64,000 nt of DNA from Ischnura elegans. Lineage: Eukaryota; Arthropoda; Insecta; Odonata; Coenagrionidae. This document shows, in pieces, positions 1 through 13,100 of this stretch. The position numbers and the translations under genes are program-made. The notes beneath the pieces are model-generated. The model was not told where the DNA came from and ran no database searches. It saw only the letters and a list, made by a program, of their open reading frames with translations. Each line of letters starts with the position of its first letter. The first letter of the stretch is position 1. Where the stretch lies: NCBI RefSeq assembly GCF_921293095.1, contig NC_060247.1:115029111-115093110 (forward strand), read 5' to 3'.

Positions 1-1192
1 GCAGAATTATCTATTGGATTAATTTTATAGTAAAAGATTTCACCCTGCAGTGCAATTGAAAACCATGAGTTCCAGCTTCTTATGAATGTGCATTTGACTA
101 TTTCATTTTTCAGTACTCGTTTATCTCTAATCAAGTTATTCTATGAAATCGTGTATTTATTTTTTTATGAATGTAATAATTCTGCTAAAGAAAATGTACC
201 CAAGTGACATTGTATTTAATGGTTCACTCATTATTTGCTTGATCTCAATTAAAAGCTAGCCTTCAATTCAGTGCCTTAAACCATTCATAATTCCATTAGT
301 CTGGGCACTTTTAGTGAAATTAATTGAGTTCACTCTAATTTTGTAGTAGAGCACTCTTATATCATAGTGTAAGGCATGTTTGTGATATTCTCATTTACTT
401 CTAATCTTTTGGCATGAACATATATGAGTGTAGAAAACAATCTTTTGTTATTTTGGTACATGCTATGAAAGCCTATTGAATGCTTAATATTTTTTATTTA
501 AAGTTCCTTTAGCTGATTTATTGTTACTGTGCTCTGTGATTTTTTTCTACTTCTTTCAATTTCATGTTTTATGTCATGTGTTTCAAAATTTGAACCACAT
601 GGGTGTGAAATTTTACGTTTCTCCATAGATTTCGATTCACACATGAAATTCAATGAAAGAAGTTCAAAATAAGTTCTACCCTAAATAGCAGGAAAATATT
701 ATTGTTTTTATTTTTCATATAGTCATTATGCCAATTTTTGCAAGTTCGTTAAAGTGAGATGTTTCCCCCTTCATACTACCCTTTTAGAAATTTTTATTTC
801 CTGAGTTTTATTTTTGTTTTCATTTTTTATTTTTTTTCCCTGATCACCTCCATCGTCTCCCCCTCGCCATCACCTCCCCCACCCCACTCCAACAATGGAA
901 AAAAAACTGTGAAATCCTCTTTGCCACCACTCATTCTCATCTGAACGTTTTTAACTGTCTCTTGTGTAAAATTGAACCTTTCCGTCAACCCTCCTTGTTT
1001 GTTCTGATCCCTCCATCTTCCTACTTTGGATTCATCTCTCCGTCCTCGGAAAACCTTTCTCACTCATCCCATTATGTGTCCTCTACTGCCCATGCCTCGA
1101 CTCCCGTCTTCTCTTCCCTCAATACTATGACCCCCCCTACCTTACCCCCTCTGCCCCACCCCCTGCATCCCGTTAAACCCTTTGAAACTAAG
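1..1192. other. Intron, 5' flank of first visible slpr exon
   Basis: AT-rich sequence with no coding signal up to about 740. From about 830 to 1190 it is strongly pyrimidine-rich (repeated CCTCC/CCCC), which makes spurious open frames. I read it as the polypyrimidine end of an intron of the mixed-lineage kinase gene, because the frame of the next exon meets a TAA at 1189-1191, directly before the acceptor AG. Confidence 0.5.
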
Positions 1193-4100
1193 CAGTCCCG
1201 GCGGATGGGGTCAAGGGGAAGACTTGGGGTCCGAGCACGTTACACCAGCGTGAGAGAGGGCAAATCATAACTCACGTGGTAGACGGAGGTCAGAAGAGGT
1301 GGAGCAAAAGCGCGCCCAACGTTCGCAATGTGCCGTTGAGTGGTGGCAGCACTGGTAGCAGCGGGATCCTTCACCTCGGAGTGCCTAACATTGGGACGCT
1401 GCAGGAAATAGGTATGCGCTCCAACCCGGCGACGTCTCCCCCCTCTCCACCCTCCCCCACCTCCCCTCCCTTCTTCCCCCACTCCTCCCCCTCCTCCTCC
1501 CCCTACACCCACCACTCCCTCTCCCCACTCCTCGAGTCCTTGACCCTGGGCGCGGACTCTGAACACTCCGATGCCACCCTGCTGCTCTTCAGTAGACGGA
1601 ATTGATGAATGATGATGCGAGTGAGAGCAAATAAATGATTTATACTATCTAATAATATAATGATGCCATTCTCACAATCCTCATCTCTCATTGCATTGCA
1701 TTGGTCTCTCCCTTTCTGTGGTTCTCTGTTTTGGCATTGCAATAATACGTGCATGCATTCGTATGCGTCCGCTCCTGGGCATGTGATCGTTTTGAATATT
1801 GCACATGCCCTGATGCGCATGCATATGTTTGCAAGGATGGATGTAAACATGTGTGTTTGTGTGTGCGCAGACATGTGTTTCTCTCAGGGTGTCCACTGGC
1901 TTGTAAAAGTTCATGGTTTGGACTCATTTGTGAATTACTGCTTTCAATAAGGATTAATAAAAAGTATAACTTTTTGGAAATATTCAATATTTTATAATTA
2001 AAAACAGTAACTGTGCTTGTTGAGATAAACATCTTATTTGAGAACTATATGTTGTGTAATGGATGCACTAGTGGCATGAATAAATTGCTAAATCAAAAAG
2101 CTAAATTACTATGGGTCATTTTATCATCAGCACTGTATAGGTGTGAGACATTTCGTGATCAAGTGTAATTTTTTGATTTGATCAGTGTTTCATCATATTT
2201 CTCTTTTCTTTAGTCGCCATCACATAGTAGGCGTCACAGCTATAAATGAACTAACACTGAAAGCAACATTTTAATCAATGACATTTTATCTTTGGGTAAG
2301 CACGAAGTCTCTCAGTGTACTGCAATAGCTGTAAAGCATGATTAAGTATGCAAGCTTATAGCTATTAAATAATTTCATTTATCTTACTTTATGGGTTTGA
2401 TGGGAAAGTTTATTTTCAGTAGTAATAAGGAAAGAATTACTTTGGCCAGTGTAAAAGCGTCAAAATTGTCATTAATTCAGCCTTGAAAATGTGAGAGCAT
2501 GAAAGAATTTTATGCTTGTGGACACCTTGATTTGTGTGTGCAGGCAATTGCGTGCACACTTGCACATGTGTGTTCTCACACACACACCACATGTATAAAA
2601 GTGTATGTGAAAACGGACCTTGGGTATCCCTCAAGTGTTATCAACCAGTGGCCTTACTTGGAGTGAGGGAAAAAAGAAATAACTCAGCTCTCTTATCCTC
2701 TCGATTTTGTCACTTCTCAAGTGTTTAGTAGATTTTTTTTATTTTTTTTTCTTGGATAAATATGAAAAATTATTGGACTTATATTTGATTATCTAATTCA
2801 TCCCTGCTTCTTCCTCTATGAAACATGTGAAAGAAAATGTCACCCTTTGAAATCATTGATATAAATCTCCCTTCTTGTCCAGGCTATTCTGAGGAGTACC
2901 TTCACTCTTCGTGTAAGTTTTCGTAGCCCAAAGCCATGTTATTATAGTATGTGTGTTGTTTGTATTTGATTGCACTTACTTATTGCATGATTCAAGTCCA
3001 CCTTTTGGTTAATGTTAATGAGCTGATGGCAGTTTCTGTTTTATCATTATTTGTCAAAAATGCATTTTTATTAATGTCATTCTCATTTATTTTTACCTGG
3101 ATTTTTAATGATTAGCCTAGACTTAATTTTATACGGTGATGGAAAAATTAATTTATGATTTTTTATAGCATTAATGATGAAAATTTTTGTTTCAATGACC
3201 AGCAATCTTTCTTTAAATCCAAATGGATATTTGTAATGTATTGTAACCATTGTTGTTTGTTCTTATCATTCCTGTTACATTTTCACGATAAAATTATGTA
3301 AAAAATATTTCTTTCAATTTTTATTTGTTTCATTTGGTAGGTAGGCCTAATGAAAATTTGTTCTGTTATGAGTTGCTGCTTCATAATATTTTGTTGCCTT
3401 TATGACTGATACATTTGTAGCACTAGCAAGGTTACGGAATGCATTACTAGAGTACTCTGTGTATTAACTTGAGCATTAACTGCCTTAATAAATACAGAAT
3501 AAATTATGAACAGTTGTTTCCTTGTATTGATCCATCCTGCATCTTTATAGTTTGCTATGGTAAATCCCATTGTAAGAAGTTGAAGTACCTACCTTTATAC
3601 CCCTTTTGTGGCTGATGAGTTAGTCGGCTCAAGCATTGTTATTTTTTTATTTTACCATCAATTGCACTAAAACCCATTGTAATTTTAAGAAGCTTGCTGA
3701 AGTAGTACCCTTCCTTATCCCATGATGATTTGTTTTGATACCCAGATTAGCCAATGAGCCATTTTTCTCATGTTTATGAACCCTAAAAGAACATATGCCT
3801 TGTCATGGAGCATTGTGGATTATTTGGTGGTGGTTTGTGTATGACATAATAGTGTTAATCAGTGGTGTCGGTGGTGGTGGCGGTCTTGGTTGGTCTCAAA
3901 GGCCCAACAATGGAGTCCTCTAAGAATGCCCCCCCGTGGGCACCCAAGGCCCCCTCTCTCCTCCATTGTTCACGTATAATGGTTTTTTCCTAACATTTGG
4001 TGAGAATGACAACTGGTTGCCTAAGCACTCGCTCTTGTCTTGTGCGAGAGATTAGAGAGAGAGAGGGGGAGAGGGTACGTTTGATTGGTCCCTCCCTCTC

Positions 4101-7100
4101 TCCACGGCAATCGCCCACCCACACTTTCCCCCCTCCATTGGTGCGCAGACTACGTTGGCGCCGAGTGTGGTGAAGGAGGCGACTGGCCCCCACCCCCGCT
4201 GCTGCCTCTCGACGGAGGCCCCCTTCCCCCCAACGCAGTCGTCCCCATGCCAACGCTCTACAACGGCACCGGCGATAGCCTCTCGAAACGGGGCCACGGA
4301 GGCCCCAAGCTCACGCTCATCGAACTCGTGCTCTACAACATGGCAGCAATGCTAGCTGGTGTCGCTGCTGGGTACGATGTACGAGTCTCCAACATTTCCC
4401 CCCTGCACCCTCGGCTACATCCTGACAGGTGAGTTTGTTGAATCATGTTTACTTATCAGTTTTCATGTCATTGTCAGAAAAATTTCCAGAGGGGTTACAC
4501 TTAAGATCCCAGACACTTCCCAGAGTTTGAACTCTTAACCCCTACTAGGTATGCAGGCCCGAAGCCAGGGTTATTGAATGGGGGTGGTCTGGTCACACAA
4601 CAACTATACATTAGTATGGGGTGGGGTATAATGAATACGACTGTAAAATGGACAGAGGACAAGTTAAGCTAAGTCATTTCTTCTTTCTCACAGCTTACGC
4701 GGAGATCATGATGATAACCTTGAGTATGTCAATTGATTGTTTTATAAAGTAAATATTGGTAACATTTCATTTACCATAAATTGTGGCAACAGCCATACAC
4801 ATTCGTTCTCGGACTGAAACTATTTCAATTGATATATCGATATTTATATGATAATTAAAAACACATTTAAAGATTATTACAAGCAAATTTTTACATTTTA
4901 CAGTTTAAATTTGCATAAAAAATTTGTCCAATGTATACCTAGTTCTATTTCTTGAGCCAAGATCTAGTATTTTTTATAGCCTTTCAAGTTTTGCATGGAG
5001 ATCCAAAGCATTGTCTGCTTCCGCAGCAATTGTCAAGCAATTACGCACGTGGTACTCCTCGTATTGAGAAATGCATTTGGATACATCGTGGTCGTAGAAA
5101 GAGAGATGTGGAATGAATGTAATAAGGTTAATGGCAGGTAATAATAAAATAACTTATGAATTTGGAGGTTTACACATTCAAAAGATACTAGGAAATGACT
5201 TGCGGGTTGCTTCATGGCAAGTAATTGAGCATACTACCCAGGAAAGCACCACTATTTAAAATGTACTAACCAAATAGTTTTCCTTTTATTTTGTTCGGAT
5301 GATACTGGGACCAAGAGAAATTGCCATGCTAAGGAGGAACATACTAATCAAGTTCCACTGTACTGTGTGAAATTGTGCCTGAAGGCTAGCTTTTTAATTA
5401 TTATGATCTTCATTGATGATGAAAGCTCTTAGGTAGCCAAAATATGAAAGAAGCCCTTTGTCGCATGAGCACAAGGGAGACAAACAAAGGCTGTCAAGGG
5501 AAGGTATCAAAGTGTCACCACCAGATAGAAAGCGAAATTTTTAGAGACAAGAGTTATTGCTCAAGCATCCAATGGGCCGCATTTTTTTAAATATTGTCGA
5601 TAAAATGTACTAGTAAAGTGCCTAGATTAATGCAACTCACAATTCAATAATGTACTATAATATAATGGTGGTATAGCCCCATTCACATTTACGGAGACAT
5701 TGACACACATTTCTTTTGTTAATAGGCTTGAAGTAGAGTGCAGTATGTTGCCATTACATTTTGGTGTTGTTGCATCATAGGTTGCATTAATCGGAGAGTT
5801 AAACTTGTGCTTTCTAATGATATTTCCTCAAAAGCTAAGGCCCATTCAATGCAAGCTAACACACTTACCTCTTCACGTATCATTTTCTATCTCACTGTAA
5901 AGTTTGAACGTATTTTGATGGTCACACTTGGGTATCTTACCTTGTGAGACTGTCTCATGGGTGGAGGAGAAGTTTCTGCGAGCTGATTGATTACGAAGTG
6001 CTATCGGTTATCACTTTCACATTGAACACCGAAAAAGTAGACCACCATAAATTAAATTCACCACAATAGTAATATCCTGATCTTACAGTTTTGCCAATAA
6101 TGTTCTGGAGTCATTGACATGTGCACATTGGAAATTACAAAATTTCTTTTAGAGCAGTCTATTTTGCAAAGTCTGCAAGCAAAAACTATTTGCAGCACAA
6201 AATAAAATCCAAATTTTTGACCCAGTTTACTTTTATTAGATTCAATAAAATATTGCTTTCAAAGTATGGCAGTGTTGAAGGTGGTAAAATAACCTTTAAT
6301 ATAGCTAGCAGTAGTGTAACTAGGGATTTGCATTGGGGTGGGGCATAGAGGGATCTGAAGGTCAACCAACAAGGGGGCATCCCCTTTCCTCAGGCAATGG
6401 GAAAATTTTTTAAAACTGACATACCTGGAAATACAGTTTACCATTTTGGCACTTAAAATTTAGATTTCACTTGTAATTCTGCGGGAAACCATCACAGCAG
6501 GGAAAACATTAGTATAATATAAAATTTTCTGAGGCTTTGGGGGAAATCTATCCCCTGATCCCCCCTCCCATAGTTACCCCACTGGCTCAATGTGTCAATG
6601 CATATAGCCCAGTTTAAGACATATAATATAATGGTATTGTTCCAGACCAGCCATCAGGAAATCTGGTTTGAAACATTGGTTAAGGTGAACGCTTTTCAAG
6701 GTGGGGCTCAAAGACCCGCTCCCCAGAGTAAGGATAATATTCTTCACCCATAGTATGGTGATGTATTTGTCAGAATTGATTTTGTGAACTTCTCATTTCC
6801 TGTGTGTGTATGTAATTATAATATTTGAGCTTTATTCGATGCCAGGTCTGAGGAGGAGGGGGAGAAGAGACGCTGGTGGTTCGGGGAGGTGGGGCGAGGT
6901 CTCCCCTCGCCCTATCTTGGATCGGATTACGAGTTCTCCAGTGCCTCTGGCTACGCTCACAACACGTACCACGGCCCCACACGGCACCACAGGCACCCAC
7001 TGTTTGGCCTTGTTGGCACGGAACCGAAGCCTCTGCGATTCACAGACTCCCCGCAGCATTATGCAGCGGCCGTGGGGCGGGAAGGCATGGCACCGTCATC

Positions 7101-10100
7101 GTCATCTGCCATGGTTGTCGCCTCACCTGCCCCCTCCCCTCGACGGAAGTCATCCAGCACGAGCAATGATGGAAGCGAGGTGAGACCCTCAACTCTATAC
7201 ATTTATGGTAACCTAATGACAAAAGTATATCAGAATATGCAGGATCTTTTTGCGTGAAGTTTGCTGCCATGTAGACTTGTACTGACTGGTGATGGTCTCA
7301 ATTTTTGAGAGAAAATACTCAAGGGAGCTGCCATGGGCATACCCAGCGGGGGCAGCTGCCCCCCCCCCCCCTAGAAGCAAATACAGAAGTGGATGGAATC
7401 AAAAGTTTTCAACAAACTTTCTTTTAACCCACGAAATGTGATATTAGCATAAAACATGCAGCTAAAATAAAAATTGTTTTTCAAGCAAATCATTTTAAAG
7501 ACTAATAAATCCCTGTCATAATTTTCTTAAAAGTTGGTTTCATAAACGTTTTCTGTGCTAAAATGCTAATATTTTACAACTTGAACAACCATGGCTTGCC
7601 CCTACCCCCCAGTTTTGATCCTGGGTATGCCCTTGGGAGCTGCCATGCATGCCCCAGGGGTGAGAAAGGGGAAAAATGCATTGGTTGTTGCAGCAAAACC
7701 ACAGATAGTCGTTGGCAAGGTAGGAATAAGGTTTGTAAGATCTGAGAAACAATGTTAGAAAAATGAGAGTACTTGCAAAATAGAATGGAGAAGGAGAGGA
7801 GCCATAATTAGATTACCCTTTTCATTCATTCCACCCATGAAGTGCGAAAAAAGTTGCTGTTTGTGCTCACTGATAAGGTCTTTTAAGTACCGTATTTGCA
7901 CGAATCTAAGACGAACACGATTCTAAGACGACCCCCCCTTTCTTGGAACTCCACTTGGGGAAAAAATTTTTCAAGGGGAAAACAATCAATGCTGGAATGT
8001 TTGGCTAGGTTGCCTATGTCCCAGGAAACGCAGGCTTTTTGGCGCGTAATTATGATTAGATTTTAGCGCGTAATGACAGGAATAGTGGTACTTTATCGAG
8101 ACACTTAGGTCTTATTGTTGATTCGACTAATAGCTTCTTTGGAGGGGCCATGGTCCGAAGACGAATAAAATTAAACTAGTGAAAATTAAACCTGACTTTA
8201 TTAAACCCACACGAAAAACACTCGGTGGTTTGAAGTCAAGCCACCCTGGAAAGTAGGGAACCACTCGTACGATGTGAAGTTCGGAACTGATGCTATTGCG
8301 TTCGGCGTACGCAGAGCATACTGCAGAGTGTGAAGCATGACCATATGACTGTGCCATGAAAATTTTTGTCCTAAAGATGCCCATTCTTTTCTAATTAGCG
8401 TAGCGCCAGATGGGCGGATGAATTCGGATTGTTAGTAGGGAGGAACAAAATATCCTGAGAAGATATTCCTTTGTCAGTAACTCTGACAAGTGAGACTTAT
8501 GGTATAACTCGTAAATTGATTACTGATAATAACCTGATATCCTGTTTTCGGAAAAAAATGCCGCATTTACTGCCGAGAAGCTCAGTTATGAGGATATCGA
8601 GTTTCGCCAAAAATCACCACCGTATTTTTCCAACTAGTTCCATGCTTAAAAAACGTTAGAAATACGTCGTGTTTGGTCTCGTTCTTTTTTGAATGACGTG
8701 CGCATTGCAAATATTTCAATCTAATAAAGGTATAATACCAATTGCCGAAATTCATTGCTAGACACCTTTTGAGCTAATAGGTGATTCATGCAGCGGTTGA
8801 CCCCCAGAAACTGGGAACTTTGAAGCAGGTAGGCTGAAAAAGGTCAGTGGGTGAGAAAAGGGGGGGGCATTATACGCTTTTCTATGATTCTCGTGTAACT
8901 TGATATTTTTTTCGAAGCTAAGGTCTTCGTAATACGATCCCTGCGTGAGTTGGGACCTTTTGTTTGATTTTGGAGAAGAGGAAAGCGTCAGAGGGGAGAG
9001 GCGAATGCTGAATGGAGGGGGATAGCGGATCTTGGGAAATGCGCTTATGTTACTATCCCACGGCTTTGAGCTTCTCCCAATGGTAGTTTCATTTCGTGGG
9101 GAAGATTTAATCTGTGTGCCTGTCGTTATTAGCCATAAATGACACATTGCATTTATTTCGTCTCATTTTCGTCAAAAGATGGATGCGGGAAAATTATACG
9201 TCGGGACCGCGATCTTCAAACGATCAATGCGGGAAAACGATACTTCGGAGATGCGGGAAAAAATTACATTATCTATATGGAACTTTATTTGGGACCAGAA
9301 ACGGCGAACGATGAATGCGGAAAAATGATCAATGCGGGGACGATAGATCGGGGTTCCACTGAATAACTTTTCTTTTGAAAGCGGCAGTGTAATAACTTCT
9401 TTTCTCTGCCATCGTAATACTCTGAAAGGCACGGTGAATCACAACTGAATCGATCTCTCTAATCAGAGGCAAATCATGTTGCCTTCTTACCGTTGCTCTG
9501 AGAAAAATGCAACAACTTTGTAGCAGAGTATTCCGCGACGGCATTGAGGCTTAAACGTTAAAATTTAGGTAAATTGTAACCAATCACACGAACATTTTGT
9601 GAGTTGATCGAGCTTTAACTTGATTGGAGCCGAACCCAGGCTAAAGCAGGCAATCTCGCGGACACGGCAGAAGTGCACCCGGCGACTGATCGGCACGCAC
9701 CGAATCTTTGCCTGCTGCCCAAAAATGGAAAATGTTTTTTTCTTTACTTGAACGCAAAATGAAACATGCTTAATTACTGTTAAGCTATTTTTGACGTTGA
9801 TTTTTCGTTGTATAGCTATCAGGTGGCAAACTCAGGTGTCCATAATTTTTCCGACGTAAATTATGCAACCCAATTGACGTCAAGAATTTTGCATCCGATT
9901 GTAAGACGAACCCTCTTTTCTGCAGGAGTTAGGAGGGAAAAAAACCTCGTCTTAGATTCGTGCAAATACGGTAATAGCCATTTTATCTTGATGATCACTT
10001 TGCCTTCACACCTCTCTATGTCCTCATGCTGTGTCGTCTTTTTCCCCTAATAGAGTAACTTTTGAACTTCAATTATCCAAATCGCACATTCTGGTGATTC

Positions 10101-13100
10101 TGGGTTTAATCTGTGGTTCGATTTTATGACTAATGAACCTCACTGAGTGGCATTAAGGAATATATTCGTCATATATTTCGGCTGTTTAGAAATGCATATT
10201 GATATAAAAGCACTGACAAATATTTCTTGAGCAGTTATTATGTCTCCAAATTTGAGAGAATTGAACCAAGTTGTTTTTATTTCAGCAAGGAAAAACTCGC
10301 CTTATTAGTCCTTATTCTATCCATTATATTTAAAACCTGTCTGCTTTCTTTACTGCCTTTTTCATTATAAATGAATGGCTGACGTGCATCTCTACCACGC
10401 AGGTGACATATCCAATGGGTGGCTCCACAATGGTGATGGAGCGCAGTGCAGGCGGAGTGTATGTGCCCGTGGACTATGTGCCGAGTGGTGAAGGAGGTGG
10501 CGGCCACTACATTGTGAGCCAGTATTGTGCCCACCCCGAGCAATATCGGACGGATCCCCCTTCTTATGCCTCGTACCCCAATTGCTCAGACCAAACCCCC
10601 TCCCCTTATGCCATCTACGCTGGCACCACGGGCGAATACTACGCCGACTACGGAGGGGGTCCACCCCCACCGCCTCACCCTCCTCCTCCCCCTCCCGCCC
10701 CCGACGGCAGCACGCGCAACTACCACGCCTACGACAACCCGGGTGGGGGCGGAGACCAGGTGCTGTTGCCCCCACAGCAGCACCTCCCGCCTCCCCATCA
10801 CCCACCACCCAACTATGCGGCTGCATCACCCCTCTCGGCACACCACCACCAGCACCTACTGCAGCAGCTGCACCATGTGGCAGCCGCGTGGGCCCAGGCA
10901 CCCCCCTCGTCCTCCTCTGCGCTGCCCCCCCCCTGCACCCTCGCCACGCCTGGCCTTTGGCCACCGCCGCACCCCATCCAACGTCTCCACGGCCTCGTCC
11001 AGCTCCAACGTGAACCCCAGCTTCCGGCTGGAGGACGAGGGAGACTCGCAGTATAACACGCCGACGCACCGGGGAAGCCCAGCGGTTCGGGGCATGGGGT
11101 CAACGGGTTACGAATACGAATACCCCCTGGCCTCCTCACACTACTACTCAAGGCAGAACTCGATGGAAGCGGAGGCGCGACCATCCTCACTTGAGATGCC
11201 GCGTATCCTGCGCTCCAGCCTCCGACGGTACAATGCCCCCTACGGTGGGGGAGAGCGCAGCACAGGAGGGAGCGGGGGTGCAGGCAGGTGAGAATGTTTC
11301 CAAGTTGGAAGGGTAGGGAATTGTTATCTAACTCGTTTGTGGATATACTCTTATGGCTTCACAGGGTAATGTGAACTATTAACTGAGGTTTAATGCATTA
11401 AAAATTTCATCAGATTTTTATATTTTAATTAGTAATTATTAAATATAATTTGAAATATAATACTAATACTTTCCTGTGGGTGATGCAATAAGTTGATAGA
11501 TATGTGGAAGACAAGCTTTAAGGAAATCAATCTGGAAGCATGCACCGAATGGCCATCTATTGTTGTCCAACAGATTCATGCTTCAATTTGTGGAAGTTAG
11601 GCATATTTAAATAAATAGAAAATTGTACCACTTTTCCGCAAACTTTTTTAGAGTGTGCAATGCGTTCAGTTCACAGAGCTATCATCTGGTACAAGACTGT
11701 CTTGATGATGGCTCTGTGAGCCAATACGCATTATTCGCAGTAAAAAATTTTGTGGAAAAGTGTTACTATCATACAACACGTTTTGGTTCAAAGAGCCAAC
11801 ATCAAGACAGTCTTGTACCAGGTGATGGTTCTGTGAGCCAAAATGCATTGTTTGCAGTAAAAAATTTGTGGAAAAGTGCTACAATCTTTCATTTATTTAA
11901 ATATGTATTATTGTGTTTCGTGAGATGTTCAATCCTTAGAGAGGAAAAATAACAAAAAAAAGCTCCGCCAAGAAAATAAATTGAATGTCATTCCTACTAC
12001 AGTTTTTAATCATGTGCTTTTCTTTCTTTACTCTATTATGTGGGAATATTTTGAATATTATTTTGTATAATTAAAGGCATTCTGCCAGTTAAGGTAGCTT
12101 TACAGGAGTCACTTTTCCATTAATCCCTTATGTTTTCCCTCTAAAATTGTTTCTATGTAATATAATAAGAGATAAAAAAATTAAAAGAGAATCGTAATTT
12201 TTAATTTTTGATCGACAGCCTATTTCACATGCTATTCACGGCATTAACTTAAAAGTCTTTCCTAAATGAGTCGATAACGTCTTACACTCTTGCTGAGCAG
12301 TTCATCACTCTTAAGCACTCTACTTGCACCTGGCTCATGTGTAAGCTCTAACCTTCTTCAATATGCTGCTCTTAGAATGACAGCAACAATAAATTCCACC
12401 ATGTGTGTAGTCGGCCAAACTCCAGTGAAAGTCCACCAGGTCAATAACATAAATGTCACGCATCTTAAGCATTAATCACTATTACAGTCTGTACTTTTCC
12501 ATTTCAACAATTAATTTTAAGCCTTTGATAAGTGCATAATTGACCTACAGAAGAAGGCTCAGGTGTATTTGAAGCTGATATAAATCATGTTGTTTGTTTT
12601 AAAATTTATTTTGGAATTAAAAAATACTTCTTCAAGTTTATTTGATTACAAAATACTTTCAAAAATACATGTATGTGTTTTCAATAATGTTCACATCTGG
12701 GTATGAATTTGGATTCCTGAGACCTTATTTACAAATGTAGGTAGGAATTTCCAAACATTCACGTAAATACCTTAGATTTTTGTCAAGAGACTTTCTCAAA
12801 ATATTTGCAGCTTTTTAGGTAAGATTTTCCCCATAGTTGAGGACTTTCTCCTCACTATACTCATGAGTGTAGGAAAAGCAGTTGAAACTGATCACCATGA
12901 TGAGAGGGGTAAGGTGGGCATTCCAAAATATACGTGTAGGTTTAACGTGTATTGGGATTATAAAAAGACCTACACCCAGGTGGGGTAGAAGAGAGCAATT
13001 TTTCTAATAATGAGTGGCACCAAAAGTCAACAGCTGCTGCAGCCTAAGGGCTGAAAATTTTGGGTGTCATTTTTCATTTGTTTTCCTTCTTTGTGTTAAT

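Noticed and set aside
759-1270. Open frames on both strands in the C/T-rich stretch (61-102 codons)
   Set aside because: Low-complexity pyrimidine tract directly before a splice acceptor; frames run past the acceptor in the wrong frame relative to the recognisable KTWGPS sequence.
1240-1566. Minus-strand Gly/Arg-rich open frame
   Set aside because: Shadow of the Pro/Ser-rich plus-strand tract of slpr exon A.
8758-9147. 129-codon minus-strand frame inside the pogo-like element
   Set aside because: No transposase motifs and no continuity with the recognised N-terminus.
10392-11190. Long minus-strand frames opposite slpr exon D (up to 225 codons)
   Set aside because: Arg/Gly/Val-rich shadows of a GC-rich plus-strand exon whose own frame carries family motifs and splice sites.
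12803-12825. 8-nt exon between TTTGCAG and GTAAGA in the slpr intron D-E
   Set aside because: Length not divisible by three and too short to trust; weak pyrimidine tract.
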